Shown: positions 18,710 through 32,062, counted from the stretch's first letter. The stretch is DNA of 64,000 nucleotides from Thermomicrobium sp. 4228-Ro (GCF_026241205.1 NZ_JAPFQM010000001.1:1982164-2046163), one strand, 5' to 3'. Numbers and translations are program-made. The notes: generated by a model from the letters alone, not told the origin.

Positions 18710-19690
18710 CTAGGTGCGCCGGACGAGCGCATGGTCGGCGAGTGCGGCGAGCATATCGCGGCCGTCGGACGGCGGCAGTTGCGAGAGTAGGAGCTTGGCT
18801 TCCTCCACATAGCGGCGCGCGTACTCGAAGGCCTCGTCGATCGCGCCGGATTCTCGAATCAAGGCCACTGCAGTTGCGATCGCGCTCTCGTCAGGGGTCC
18901 CATGCTGAATCACTTCGAGGACGAAGTCCCGCTGCTCGCTCGTCGCCTTGCCGTTCTGCAAGAACAGCATCGTCGGGAGCGTGATCGTTCCCTGGCGTAG
19001 GTCCTGACCGGCTGGTTTCCCGATCTCGGCTGCGTTTCCCTGTAAATCGAGAATGTCGTCGACGATCTGAAAAGCCATTCCGATTGCGCCGCCGAACTCG
19101 CCGAGCAGTTCGATCTGCTCATCGGTCGCATCGGCCAGAATCGCACCGATTTCCGCTGAGGCGGCAAAGAGCGAGGCGGTCTTACCATAAATACGGCGCT
19201 GATAGTCATCGAAACTCACGTCAGCGCGACGCGCTGCGAATATTTCGCGGAGTTGGCCGTCGCAGATACTACCCAGACACCGGGCGAATACAGCCAAAAC
19301 ACGCGGATTCATCGTCGAAGCAGCGAGCATCGCCGATCGGGCGAACATATAGTCACCGACCATGATGACGACCGACGGCTCGAACAGCACGTTCAGCGTC
19401 GGCTGGCCACGCCGCAGCGATGCTCCGTCGATCGAATCATCATGAATGAGCGATGCCGTGTGAAGCAGTTCGATGCCGGCTGCCGCTGGAACGAGGCGCT
19501 CGATGTCGTAGCGAAACGGCTTGGCTGCAAGCAACAAGAGAAACGGACGAAGCCGCTTACCACCCGCACGAACCAGCGCTTGGAGAATTTCGCTCACGAG
19601 TGGAAATTCCAGCGCTGTTTCAGCGAGCAGGCGATCCTCGACTCGCTGGAGGTCCGGTCGCATTCGGTCGAGAACGGTCGCGAAATCCAA
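18710..19690 (-). CDS. Polyprenyl diphosphate synthase (trans, IspA/HepT family)
   Basis: A 326-residue all-trans prenyl chain elongase that condenses isopentenyl diphosphate with an allylic diphosphate. The first aspartate-rich motif is LIHDDSIDGASLRRGQPT near residue 83 (DDxxD) and the second is FQIVDDILD near 210; GGKRLRPFLLLLA near the N-terminus binds IPP. Small residues before the first motif suggest a long product, such as a C35 or longer quinone side chain, but product length cannot be fixed from sequence alone. The start is a TTG at 19690 preceded by GGGGGA. It converges on the DnaC-like gene with 8 bp between stops. Neighbouring lipid-carrier genes (UbiA family at 21688) make an envelope or quinone role plausible. 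Confidence 0.88.
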   Translation of the reverse strand: MDFATVLDRMRPDLQRVEDRLLAETALEFPLVSEILQALVRAGGKRLRPFLLLLAAKPFRYDIERLVPAAAGIELLHTASLIHDDSIDGASLRRGQPTLNVLFEPSVVIMVGDYMFARSAMLAASTMNPRVLAVFARCLGSICDGQLREIFAARRADVSFDDYQRRIYGKTASLFAASAEIGAILADATDEQIELLGEFGGAIGMAFQIVDDILDLQGNAAEIGKPAGQDLRQGTITLPTMLFLQNGKATSEQRDFVLEVIQHGTPDESAIATAVALIRESGAIDEAFEYARRYVEEAKLLLSQLPPSDGRDMLAALADHALVRRT

Positions 19691-19851
19691 CTGTCCCCCG
19701 CGCCCGAGTCCAGACGCACCACCGAGCCGCTGCCGCGGCAGTTGCTAGTATGTCTCAGATGAGGCCGGAAAGAAAGGGTGAGCCAGCGAGCAGCTCGCTC
19801 ACAACGTTTGCCTCGCACGGACGAGTCCTCGACGGTTCGAGAGCCAGGTTA

Positions 19852-19860
19852 TGGCATACT
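19852..19860 (+). promoter_or_regulatory. Possible extended -10 promoter for the DUF4015 gene
   Basis: TGGCATACT has the extended -10 form (TGn plus a hexamer), 53 bp before the preferred start at 19913. No good -35 is seen. Confidence 0.35.
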
Positions 19861-19912
19861 GCGGCGTAACGGGAGTTTTTCGGGTGGCGGGAGCTGGGAC
19901 GGAGCGTACTCG

Positions 19913-21691
19913 GTGTTTCCGGGGAATCGACCGTATCGGTCTCGTCGACGCGCGTTCGCGCTCTCCTGGAAACTGAGTCTGGCGTTCATCGCGGTTCCGC
20001 TCCTGCTCGCTGCACTGTCGTTGGCGTACGTTCACTGGTTGCGCGACGATCGAGCGGAAGTGTTGGTCGTCGATCGGGTCACTGGTGCGCCAGTGGCTGG
20101 TGCTGCGATCGAAACGAGTTTCGGTACGGTTCAGACGAATGACGAGGGTCAAGCGCGTCTTCCGCGTGAGCCATCGGGACCCTGGCGGGTTGCAGCGCCC
20201 GACTACGATGCGATCACCTTCGATCCTGACCTTCGGGCTGGTCGTTTACGGGTGCTCCTGCGGCCGAACGTGATCCGCGGTACCGTCGTACGGAACGGCG
20301 ACGGCTCGCCGGTCGCAGGTGTGTCCGTCCGAGCCGAGGTCGATGGTATGACCGTCGTCTCCGCTCGAACTGACCAGCAGGGCACGTATGTGCTCCGCGG
20401 AGTGCCGGAGGGAGCGACCATCGTCTTCGAACACGAAGACTACGCTTCCGTGAAAGTTCCCCTGGCCACTGACCAGACAGTGGTTGATGCAGCCCTCAAG
20501 CGGGATGTGCTGATCGGTGTGCTGCGTGATCCGCAGGGGCAGGCCGTCCAGGGGATTGTCGCAACGTCGTCGGGGTGGGCCCAAGCTGGTCCTGACGGCT
20601 GGTACCGCCTCAAAGGTGTTGCGCCTGGGGAACGTCTGGTTGTCAAAGCTCCTGGTTATCGGGTCGTGGAAGCGACGGTGCCGCAGTCGTTCGAGTTCGA
20701 TGTCACGCTCGAGCCGCTCGTCGTTCGGGCGATCTACATCAATGCTGTTGTCGCTTCTCGCCCGGAGGCACTGGAGGAGCGGCTGCGACTCGTGGATCGG
20801 ACGGAGCTGAACGCTGTCGTGATCGACCTCAAAGACAGCACTGGTCATGTCTATTACGATACGAAGGTTTCGCTCGCTCACGAGATCGGTGCGGTTCGCC
20901 CAGTGCTGCAGCCGGCCGAATTGGTCGAGCGCTTGAAGGCACGCGGAATTTACACGATCGCGCGCATCGTGGTGTTCGAGGACCCGATCCTCGCGGAGGC
21001 GCATCCGGAATGGGCGATCAAGGACCGGACGACTGGTCAGGCCTGGCGGACCTGGAATGGTGTCGCTTGGGTAAACGCCTATCGGCCAGAGGTCTGGGAC
21101 TACAACATCGCATTGGCGCGCGAGGCAGCCAGCTTCGGTTTCGATGAAATTCAACTCGATTACATTCGATTCCCGACGGATGGGCCATTGCAGAAGGCCG
21201 ACTACGGTGTTCCGCATACGGCTGAAAATCGCACGGCTGCGATCGGTGAGTTTCTCAAGCGCGTACACGAGGCGCTACTTCCGACGCAGGCCTCTCTCGG
21301 TGCTGACATCTTCGGTCTCACCGTCTGGGAACTGAGCGACAGTGGCATCGGTCAGCATCTCGAAACGATCGTCGAGCATGTCGACTACGTGTGTTCCATG
21401 CTGTATCCGTCGCACTTCTGGGCCGGTTCGCTTGGATTCGAGATCCCGAGTGACCATCCGTACGAAGTCATGCTCTGGAGTCTCGAGAACGGGCTAGCAC
21501 GTGTACCGGCAGCCAGGAACAAGTTCCGACCCTGGCTACAAGACTTTTCGTACGGACCTGGAAAGCCGTATGGCCCAGCCGAGGTGCGTGCGCAGATCCG
21601 CGCCGTGTATGACGCAGGTTTGGAATCTTGGATGTTATGGAACGCCGACAACGTCTACCATGAAGAGGCACTCGAACCGACGACGTCATGA
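19913..21691 (+). CDS. Membrane-anchored DUF4015 (putative glycoside hydrolase) protein
   Basis: A 592-residue protein with a basic N-terminus and one membrane helix (about residues 18-38), so the rest is probably outside the cell. Residues 45-290 contain carboxypeptidase-regulatory-like beta repeats, for example VDRVTGAPVAGAAIETSFG, RNGDGSPVAGVSVRAEVDG and LRDPQGQAVQGIVATSSG. Residues 290-590 match the DUF4015 TIM-barrel glycosidase-like family: VVIDLKDSTGHVYYD, IARIVVFEDPILAEAHPEWA, WVNAYRPEVWDYNIALAREAA, FDEIQLDYIRFPTDG and WLQDFSYG. Start choice: GTG at 19913 has GGAG eight bases upstream; the frame is open to a GTG at 19778 whose purine tract abuts the codon. The 3' end overlaps the UbiA-family gene by 4 bp. 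Its substrate is unknown. Confidence 0.8.
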   Translation: MFPGNRPYRSRRRAFALSWKLSLAFIAVPLLLAALSLAYVHWLRDDRAEVLVVDRVTGAPVAGAAIETSFGTVQTNDEGQARLPREPSGPWRVAAPDYDAITFDPDLRAGRLRVLLRPNVIRGTVVRNGDGSPVAGVSVRAEVDGMTVVSARTDQQGTYVLRGVPEGATIVFEHEDYASVKVPLATDQTVVDAALKRDVLIGVLRDPQGQAVQGIVATSSGWAQAGPDGWYRLKGVAPGERLVVKAPGYRVVEATVPQSFEFDVTLEPLVVRAIYINAVVASRPEALEERLRLVDRTELNAVVIDLKDSTGHVYYDTKVSLAHEIGAVRPVLQPAELVERLKARGIYTIARIVVFEDPILAEAHPEWAIKDRTTGQAWRTWNGVAWVNAYRPEVWDYNIALAREAASFGFDEIQLDYIRFPTDGPLQKADYGVPHTAENRTAAIGEFLKRVHEALLPTQASLGADIFGLTVWELSDSGIGQHLETIVEHVDYVCSMLYPSHFWAGSLGFEIPSDHPYEVMLWSLENGLARVPAARNKFRPWLQDFSYGPGKPYGPAEVRAQIRAVYDAGLESWMLWNADNVYHEEALEPTTS

Positions 21692-22605
21692 AGAGGCCGA
21701 TGCAACGCGAGTGGAGTAGCACACTGACGACACTGAGCCTCTTGGGGCGTGATCTTCTGGTCACTGCGCGACCGCGCCAGTGGTTGAAGAATACGGTCGT
21801 CTTGGCACCACTCGTCTTCGGTCGACAGCTCCTCAACATATCGTCCGTCATCGATGCGGCCTTCGCGACCTTGTCGTTCTGTCTGGCAGGGAGTGCCATC
21901 TATTTTTTCAATGACTGGTGCGATGCAGCAGCGGACCGAGAGCATCCCCTAAAATGCCTTCGTCCCATCGCCGCTGGGCGCTTGGGGCGCCGGCATGTCT
22001 GGAGCGCGATTGTTCTGCTCCTGTTCGGCGCCATCGTGTTCGCCTGGGCAGCGGGTGGTGCGACACCGTATGTCGTCAGCGCGTATGTCGGTTTGATGAT
22101 CGGCTACACGGTTCGGTTCAAGCACGTCGCGCTCCTCGATATCTTCGTCATCGCTACCGGATTCGTTTTGCGAGTTTGGGCAGGAGCAACAGCGGTCGGC
22201 GTACCCTTGTCACCGTGGCTATACATCTGCACAGTGCTGTTGGCATTGTTTCTCGCCGTAGCCAAGCGACGGCACGAGGTTTTGTTGCTCGAGGGTGTCG
22301 CAGCGAATCACCGCCCGGCACTCGACGAGTATTCTGTGCCGTTACTCGATGCACTGCTGCACATCACGGCAACGGCGACGATCATGACGTACTCCCTGTA
22401 CACGTTCTTCGCACCGAGCCTGCCAGACGATCATTCCATGATGGTCACGATTCCGTTCGTGCTCTACGGGATCTTTCGCTATCTGTATCTGGTGTACCGG
22501 CGGGATCTCGGTGGCGTACCGGAGCAAGTGCTGTTGGACGATCGACCGTTGCTCTTGACGATTGTCGTCTGGGGTCTCCTTGTCCTCGTTCTTCTCTACC
22601 GGTAA
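21688..22605 (+). CDS. UbiA-family prenyltransferase, decaprenyl-phosphate phosphoribosyltransferase-like
   Basis: A 305-residue membrane protein with about eight helices. The first conserved block, RPRQWLKNTVVLAPLVFGRQL, and the aspartate-rich motif NDWCDAAADREHPLKCLRPIAAGRL near residue 75 fit the branch that transfers 5-phosphoribose from PRPP to a polyprenyl phosphate, as in mycobacterial Rv3806c. A second acidic loop (AVAKRRHEVLLLEG) follows. In actinobacteria the product leads to decaprenyl-phosphoryl arabinose for cell wall arabinan. Whether this organism makes such a donor is unknown; the epimerase partners are not in the window. Translation is coupled to the preceding gene by an ATGA overlap. 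Confidence 0.8.
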   Translation: MKRPMQREWSSTLTTLSLLGRDLLVTARPRQWLKNTVVLAPLVFGRQLLNISSVIDAAFATLSFCLAGSAIYFFNDWCDAAADREHPLKCLRPIAAGRLGRRHVWSAIVLLLFGAIVFAWAAGGATPYVVSAYVGLMIGYTVRFKHVALLDIFVIATGFVLRVWAGATAVGVPLSPWLYICTVLLALFLAVAKRRHEVLLLEGVAANHRPALDEYSVPLLDALLHITATATIMTYSLYTFFAPSLPDDHSMMVTIPFVLYGIFRYLYLVYRRDLGGVPEQVLLDDRPLLLTIVVWGLLVLVLLYR

Positions 22606-22645
22606 AGATTGCCACGGCGTGACTCAACTTGATTGCTTGGAGACG

Positions 22646-22674
22646 TTGTAGAGTCGGGAGCCTGATGGTATACT
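22646..22674 (+). promoter_or_regulatory. Promoter for hsp20-lon
   Basis: TTGTAG at 22646-22651 and TATACT at 22669-22674 are 17 bp apart, and TGG directly before the -10 gives an extended -10. No CIRCE or HAIR repeat was recognised, so heat control is not visible here. Confidence 0.75.
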
Positions 22675-22749
22675 GGCGCGGAGAACTGTTGAGGAAGACG
22701 CGCGCCGTGCCGTCTGGAGCGGCGCGGGCACAGGAGGAGGCAGCGGAAC

Positions 22750-23196
22750 ATGCTGATCGTGCGACGCGGAACACGACAGCAAGAGCAGGGGCTTCAGCAG
22801 GAAGCTGTGGAAGCCTTCCAAGCCTGGTATGTCAGTTTTTCCCCGCTCCTGCGCATGGCTGCGCGTCCCTGGAGACCTCCTCTCGAGGTCTATGAAGACG
22901 AACGGGGGTTAGTCGTTCGAGCGGAACTGGCGGGTCTCCGGGAGGACGATATCCATGTCGTCGTCAACGATTCGGTACTCCAGATTTCTGGAGTACGTCG
23001 CCCCCGGGAGGAGGGACAGAGGCGGACGTACCACGAAATGGGTATTGCGTACGGGCCCTTCGAGGCGGAGGTGCGTATTCCTTTCCCGGTAGACCTCGAT
23101 CGAGTCGAGGCGGTCTATCAGCAAGGTTTTCTCGAAGTCACCTTGCCGCGAGTCCATGCCTCACGGACGGTGCCGCTTCGGACGACGAACTCTTGA
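22750..23196 (+). CDS. Small heat-shock protein, Hsp20/alpha-crystallin family
   Basis: A 148-residue ATP-independent holdase. The alpha-crystallin domain spans about residues 45-140: PPLEVYEDERGLVVRAELAG, DDIHVVVNDSVLQISGVRR, the YGPFEAEVRIPFPVDLDRVEA segment and the terminal GFLEVTLPR. The usual C-terminal I/V-x-I/V anchoring motif appears as VPL, a weak version. Start ATG has AGGAGG about nine bases upstream. It lies 16 bp ahead of lon with no terminator between, so chaperone and protease are probably made together. Confidence 0.92.
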   Translation: MLIVRRGTRQQEQGLQQEAVEAFQAWYVSFSPLLRMAARPWRPPLEVYEDERGLVVRAELAGLREDDIHVVVNDSVLQISGVRRPREEGQRRTYHEMGIAYGPFEAEVRIPFPVDLDRVEAVYQQGFLEVTLPRVHASRTVPLRTTNS

Positions 23197-23212
23197 ACGT
23201 GAGGTGCGTGCG

Positions 23213-25711
23213 ATGACTGACGAACTACGGCATATTTCACCGGAGCACGAAGAACACCTGGAAACCGAGGAGCAGACGACGCAGCGGGATCTCAAGCTCT
23301 TGCCGGTTCTCCCGCTCCGCAACACCGTCGTCTTTCCGACGACGGTCGTGCCGCTCGCTGCGGGACAACCGCGTTCGCTTCGCTTGATCGACGATGTCGC
23401 GTCGGGCGACCGACTCTTGGTACTCGTGCTCCAGAAAGATCCGAAGAAGGAGGGTGCTGGCCCGCAGGACGTGTACCAGGTCGGCACGATCGGCAGCATC
23501 CAGCAGATGATGCGGGTGCCGGATGGGACAGTGCGCTTGGCCGTACAGGGACTTCGGCGTGTCCGGATCGTCGAGTGGGTGACCGAGGAACCGTACCTGA
23601 AGGCGCTCGTCGAGGAAATTCCGGAGATCGTCGAGGACACGATCGAAGTCAAGGCACTGACGCGCACTGCCCTGGAGCTGTTCCAGCGCTTGGTCTCGCT
23701 CGTTTCGAACCTGCCGGAAGAACTGGTGACCGCAGCGCTCAACATCGATGATCCGCTGCATCTGGTGTATCTCCTGGCATCGAACTTGCGGATGGATCCG
23801 GAGGAACGGCAGGCACTGCTGGAGCTGGACAGCGTTCGGGACAAGCTCCTGCGGCTCAATGCCTTCATGAGCCGCGAGCTCGATCTTCTCGAGCTGGGTA
23901 AGAAGATCCAGAGCGAGGTGCAGGAAGAAGTCGCGCGATCCCAGCGCGAGTTCTACCTGCGCGAGCAGCTCAAAGCGATCCAGCGCGAGCTCGGTGAGAC
24001 GAGTGAGCAAGAGGCGGAGATCAACGAGTTCCGGGCGAAGATCGAACAATCGGGTATGCCGGAGGAAGCGCGTCGCGAAGCGTTGCGCGAGCTCGAACGG
24101 ATGAGCAAGCTTCCGCCGGCCTCTGCCGAATACGGTGTCATTCGAACTTACCTCGACTGGCTCGTCTCGCTGCCGTGGAACCGGAGTACGGAGGGCGAGA
24201 TCGATATCGCCCGTGCTCGCCAGATCTTGGACGAGGATCATTACGATCTCGAGAAGATCAAGGAGCGCATTCTCGAGTACTTGGCCGTCCGGCGGCTTCG
24301 CAAGGAGCGCGGTGAAGAGAACGAACCGGGTCGTGAACCGATTCTCTGCTTCGTCGGTCCGCCGGGAGTGGGGAAGACGAGCCTCGCCCAGTCGATTGCG
24401 CGGGCCCTCGGTCGGGCGTTCACCCGTATGTCGCTCGGTGGTGTGCGCGACGAGGCGGAGATCCGCGGTCACCGGCGGACGTACATCGGCGCCATGCCTG
24501 GCCGCATCATCCAGGCCATCCGTCGTGCTGGGACGAACGATCCGGTCTTCGTCCTGGACGAGATCGACAAGGTCGGTACCGATTGGCGAGGCGACCCGGC
24601 ATCGGCCCTGCTCGAGGTCCTCGATCCAGAGCAGAACAGCACGTTCCGCGATCACTATTTGGACGTGCCGTTCGATCTCTCGAAGGTGATGTTCATCGCG
24701 ACGGCGAACGTGCTGGATACCATCCCACCGGCGCTCCGCGACCGGATGGAGATCCTCGTGCTCTCCGGCTACACCGATGAAGAGAAGCTCCAGATCGCGC
24801 GGCGCTACCTGATTCCGAAGCAGTTCCGTCGACACGCGTTGAACCCGGAGGAATTCGTGTTCACCGACGAGGCGATTCTGGAGATCATCCAGCACTACAC
24901 GCGCGAGGCTGGGGTCCGGAACCTGGAGCGGGAGATCGGTGCTGTGGCCCGAAAGCTCGCGACACGGCTGGCGGAGGGACAGGACGTACCGCGTGAGATC
25001 ACGATCGATGTCGTCCACGAGTTCCTCGGCAAGCGGCGTTACTACTACGAAGAGCTTTCGGAGCGGACATCGCAACCGGGTGTAGCGATCGGTGTTGCGG
25101 TGACACCGTTCGGTGGCGACATCATGTTCATCGAGGCGACGCGGATGCCAGGGCGGGGCAACCTCATCATTACCGGTCAACTCGGTGATGTGATGCGGGA
25201 GTCGGCGCAGGCAGCGCTGAGCATCGTGCGGTCACGCGCCGAGCAGTTCGGGATCGAGCGGGATTTCATGAAGGATTCGGACATCCATATTCACGTGCCG
25301 TCAGGGGCAATCCCGAAGGATGGCCCGTCGGCAGGTGTCACGTTGGTGACTGCGCTCGTCTCGCTCTTGACCGGTATTCCGGCACGTGACGATGTCGCGA
25401 TGACCGGTGAGATTACGCTCCGCGGGCAGGTTCTGCCGGTGGGTGGCATCAAGGAGAAGGCGTTAGCGGCCCAGCGGGCTGGTGTGAAGACGTTCGTGCT
25501 GCCGAAGCGGAACGAAATGGACCTCGAGGAGTTGCCAGCGACGTTGCGCGAGAATATGCGCTTCGTACTGGTTGAAACCATCGACGACGTCCTGCGTGCG
25601 GCAATGCCGGAAGAATTCCACCGCTGGGTTGCGGAAGCTCGCGCGCGGCGTGAGCGTGAAGAGCAGGCGGGCGGCCAGGAGGCGGTCGAATCGATAGCGG
25701 CCCTCGGGTGA
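23213..25711 (+). CDS. lon: ATP-dependent protease Lon
   Basis: An 832-residue AAA+ serine protease that degrades damaged and some regulatory proteins. The N-terminal LON substrate-binding domain begins LPVLPLRNTVVFPTTVVPL. A coiled linker (EELGKK.. through QLKAIQRELGE) precedes the ATPase with Walker A GPPGVGKTSLA near residue 382 and Walker B PVFVLDEIDKVG. The proteolytic domain has the Ser-Lys dyad, Ser706 in PKDGPSAGVT and Lys749 in GGIKEKALAA; their 43-residue spacing equals that of E. coli Lon. The start at 23213 is preceded by GAGGTG. The longer frame to 23156 overlaps hsp20 and is unlikely. A strong hairpin follows the stop. Confidence 0.96.
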   Translation: MTDELRHISPEHEEHLETEEQTTQRDLKLLPVLPLRNTVVFPTTVVPLAAGQPRSLRLIDDVASGDRLLVLVLQKDPKKEGAGPQDVYQVGTIGSIQQMMRVPDGTVRLAVQGLRRVRIVEWVTEEPYLKALVEEIPEIVEDTIEVKALTRTALELFQRLVSLVSNLPEELVTAALNIDDPLHLVYLLASNLRMDPEERQALLELDSVRDKLLRLNAFMSRELDLLELGKKIQSEVQEEVARSQREFYLREQLKAIQRELGETSEQEAEINEFRAKIEQSGMPEEARREALRELERMSKLPPASAEYGVIRTYLDWLVSLPWNRSTEGEIDIARARQILDEDHYDLEKIKERILEYLAVRRLRKERGEENEPGREPILCFVGPPGVGKTSLAQSIARALGRAFTRMSLGGVRDEAEIRGHRRTYIGAMPGRIIQAIRRAGTNDPVFVLDEIDKVGTDWRGDPASALLEVLDPEQNSTFRDHYLDVPFDLSKVMFIATANVLDTIPPALRDRMEILVLSGYTDEEKLQIARRYLIPKQFRRHALNPEEFVFTDEAILEIIQHYTREAGVRNLEREIGAVARKLATRLAEGQDVPREITIDVVHEFLGKRRYYYEELSERTSQPGVAIGVAVTPFGGDIMFIEATRMPGRGNLIITGQLGDVMRESAQAALSIVRSRAEQFGIERDFMKDSDIHIHVPSGAIPKDGPSAGVTLVTALVSLLTGIPARDDVAMTGEITLRGQVLPVGGIKEKALAAQRAGVKTFVLPKRNEMDLEELPATLRENMRFVLVETIDDVLRAAMPEEFHRWVAEARARREREEQAGGQEAVESIAALG

Positions 25712-25730
25712 GGGAAGCGACGTGGCAGGG

Positions 25731-25767
25731 AAGCGGTGGGGACGGGGTGATTCCCCCGTCCCCGCTT
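25731..25767 (+). terminator. Terminator hairpin after lon
   Basis: GGGGACGGGG pairs with CCCCGTCCCC, extended by AAGC / GCTT with a small bulge; loop near TGATTC. It sits between lon and the convergent amidotransferase gene and begins 20 bp after the lon stop. Confidence 0.8.
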
Positions 25768-26532
25768 TCATCGTTGTGGGAGCGGTGTTCGGTGACGTGT
25801 GCGGAAGTGGCGGGCAGCGTCGACGAGCGCAGCGAAGAGGGCGTAATGAAGTGGATGCTGGCGGTAGAGCCGCTCCGGGTGCCACTGGACGGCAACAACG
25901 AACGTGGCAGATGGCAGCTCGGCGGCTTCGATGACACCGTCAGGAGCGTAGGCGGTGATGACGAGTCCCGGGGCTGGGCGATCGAGAGCCTGGTGGTGAT
26001 AGGAATTGACCATGAGCGAGGTGGTGCCGAGGATGCGTGCCAGCAGCGTGTCCGGGATAAGAGTGACCGGGTGTGCTGGTTCGTTGACCGGGATTCCGAG
26101 TTCGTGCTGGCGATGGTTGAGGGAGTTGGAAATCGCATCGGGGATGTGCTGGATGAGCGTACCCCCGAGCGCGACGTTGAGCAGTTGAATGCCGCGGCAA
26201 ATGGCGAGAATCGGGAGATCGCGAGCGATCGCGTGCTGGACGAGCCTGATTTCGAAAGCATCGCGAGCGGGAGCAATGCCGTACGTTTCCGGGTGAACGG
26301 CTGGTGCTCCGTAGAGCGCTGGATCGATGTCGCCACCACCGGTAAGGAGTAAGCCGTCGACGAGGGCGAGCGCGTCGGCTGGTTCGAGATTCGGTGGCAA
26401 GACAACGGGTATGCCGCCGGCTGCGGAAACCGCGGACGCATAGTCGAGGTTGAGCTGGAGGCGCTCGGTCGGCCCGACATGGGTGTCAGCAACCGTGACA
26501 TCGGGGGTGATACCGATCGTTGGCTTCTCCAT
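25768..26532 (-). CDS. Class I glutamine amidotransferase, PuuD-like (gamma-glutamyl hydrolase)
   Basis: A 254-residue enzyme of the peptidase C26 family, which hydrolyses gamma-glutamyl bonds such as gamma-glutamyl-GABA. It has the N-terminal PTIGITPDV, LLLTGGGDIDPALYG (oxyanion region), the nucleophile Cys112 in ILAICRGIQLLNVALGG, and the His218/Glu220 pair in AVQWHPERLY. The start at 26532 has GGAGG ten bases upstream; a longer frame places that site inside the gene. It is divergent from the rRNA operon promoter and convergent with lon. Puu pathway partners are not nearby, so the true substrate may be another gamma-glutamyl compound. Confidence 0.88.
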   Translation of the reverse strand: MEKPTIGITPDVTVADTHVGPTERLQLNLDYASAVSAAGGIPVVLPPNLEPADALALVDGLLLTGGGDIDPALYGAPAVHPETYGIAPARDAFEIRLVQHAIARDLPILAICRGIQLLNVALGGTLIQHIPDAISNSLNHRQHELGIPVNEPAHPVTLIPDTLLARILGTTSLMVNSYHHQALDRPAPGLVITAYAPDGVIEAAELPSATFVVAVQWHPERLYRQHPLHYALFAALVDAARHFRTRHRTPLPQR

Positions 26533-26650
26533 GAGTTGTGGCCTCCGTTCCGTCATCGGTGATGAGGGTATGGCAAGGGCATGGTGTCGGCAAGAGGACA
26601 AGAGGAGGAGAAGGGTAGGGATCGGACTCGAGGCGGAGGTGGCGGGGCCC

Positions 26651-26679
26651 TTGACACGGGAGCGAGTGCTGGGTATAGT
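26651..26679 (+). promoter_or_regulatory. rRNA operon promoter
   Basis: TTGACA at 26651-26656 and TATAGT at 26674-26679 with a 17-bp spacer, about 155 bp before the mature 16S 5' end. A GCGGAGC / GCTCCGC hairpin (26694-26712) lies just after the expected start. No boxA was recognised. Confidence 0.88.
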
Positions 26680-26715
26680 ATCTGATGCGTCTGGCGGAGC
26701 GATGAGCTCCGCGAG

Positions 26716-26748
26716 CACCTTGACAACTGGAGTGTGGTCGAGTGCGCC
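26716..26748 (+). other. 16S processing stem, left arm
   Basis: This 33-nt segment can pair along its full length with 28538-28570, using Watson-Crick pairs and three G-U wobbles. It brackets the 16S rRNA and is the expected RNase III target in the precursor. Confidence 0.85.
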
Positions 26749-26834
26749 AGGCCCTCGTGGCCGAAAGCGGCCGAACGTCTCGGATCTGACGATGGAAGCC
26801 CGGCCGAGAGGCTGGGTGAGTGCTGGAGTGATCC

Positions 26835-28366
<1,532 letters not shown>

Positions 28367-28537
28367 GGGAGCGGGAAGCTCCTTGGGTCAACCGGGTGGG
28401 GCGCGGAGCGAGGAGCTCGGGACGGGGCGTGGGAGCAGGGGGCGCGCCTGAGGAGGCGGCCGGAGGCCGCGGAGGGCGGACGCCCGCTGGTCTCCGTACC
28501 CGGAGTCGTCCCACTCGTGCTGATGACGTCGGTCGCG

Positions 28538-28570
28538 GGCGTACTCGGCCATACTCCAGTTGTCAAGGTG
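28538..28570 (+). other. 16S processing stem, right arm
   Basis: Complement of 26716-26748. It ends six bases before tRNA-Ile, so cleavage here would separate the 16S precursor from the spacer tRNAs. Confidence 0.85.
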
Positions 28571-28576
28571 GCGCGT

Positions 28577-28650
28577 GGGCGTTTAGCTCAGTTGGTTAGA
28601 GCACACCCCTGATAAGGGTGAGGTCCCTGGTTCGAATCCAGGAACGCCCA
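28577..28650 (+). tRNA. tRNA-Ile (GAT)
   Basis: A 74-nt cloverleaf with acceptor GGGCGTT / AACGCCC, anticodon loop CTGATAA (anticodon GAT) and T-loop TTCGAAT. The CCA end is not encoded. It sits in the 16S-23S spacer, its usual place. Confidence 0.97.
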
Positions 28651-28667
28651 CCTGGCGCGGCGATTAT

Positions 28668-28740
28668 GGGGCTGTAGCTTAGTTGGGAGAGCGCCGCCTT
28701 TGCACGGCGGAGGTCAGGGGTTCGAGTCCCCTCAGCTCCA
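28668..28740 (+). tRNA. tRNA-Ala (TGC)
   Basis: A 73-nt cloverleaf with acceptor GGGGCTG / CAGCTCC, anticodon loop TTTGCAC (anticodon TGC) and T-loop TTCGAGT. CCA is not encoded. It is 17 bp after tRNA-Ile in the spacer. Confidence 0.97.
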
Positions 28741-28788
28741 CGTCGTTCGCGCAGCACCTTACCAAGCGAGTGGATGCGTCATCGCAGT

Positions 28789-28856
28789 GATGATGCGGGT
28801 TCAGATCGCCGAGGTAGTTCTGCTGTGCCCGCTTGCCGGTGTCGAGCAGGAAGGAG

Positions 28857-28864
<8 letters not shown>
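28789..28864 (+). other. 23S processing stem, left arm
   Basis: Pairs with 31839-31915. The best block is TTCTGCTGTGCCCGCTTGCC against its near-perfect complement, with only G-U wobbles; GATGATGCGG at the outer end and GGACTGG at the inner end also pair. Confidence 0.8.
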
Positions 28865-31838
<2,974 letters not shown>

Positions 31839-31846
<8 letters not shown>

Positions 31847-31915
31847 TCTTCCTTCTGCTCGCAGGTGAGCGGGCACAGCAGAGCTAGCTTCGTCGATCCG
31901 AATCACCGCATCATC
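31839..31915 (+). other. 23S processing stem, right arm
   Basis: Complement of 28789-28864. It lies directly after the 23S body and ends about 10 bp before the 5S stem begins. Confidence 0.8.
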
Positions 31916-31924
31916 AGATCGACC

Positions 31925-31944
31925 TTTCCCGTCAGGTGTGCGCG
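31925..31944 (+). other. 5S processing stem, left arm
   Basis: TTTCCCGTCAGGTGTGCGCG, the exact reverse complement of 32053-32072. The inner part is helix I of 5S rRNA itself and the outer part extends it into the precursor. Confidence 0.85.
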
Positions 31945-32062
31945 TGGCCGAGAGCGGTGTGGAAACACCCCGAACCATTCCGAACCGGGTCGTGCCCCGC
32001 ACCAGCGCCGGAGAGTACTGCGCGGGCAACTGCGCGGGAGGCGAGGCCGCTGCGCGCACACC
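31935..32062 (+). rRNA. rrf: 5S ribosomal RNA
   Basis: The roughly 120-nt small rRNA of the large subunit. It contains the typical CCCCGAACCATTCCGAAC loop C region near 31968, GAGAGTAC near 32011 and a terminal helix GGTGTGCGCG / CGCGCACACC. The exact mature ends are not certain because the terminal helix continues into the processing stem without a break. Confidence 0.9.

Noticed and set aside
26720..26748. Second rRNA promoter from TTGACA at 26720
   Set aside because: There is no -10 at the right distance, and the hexamer is explained as part of the 16S processing stem.
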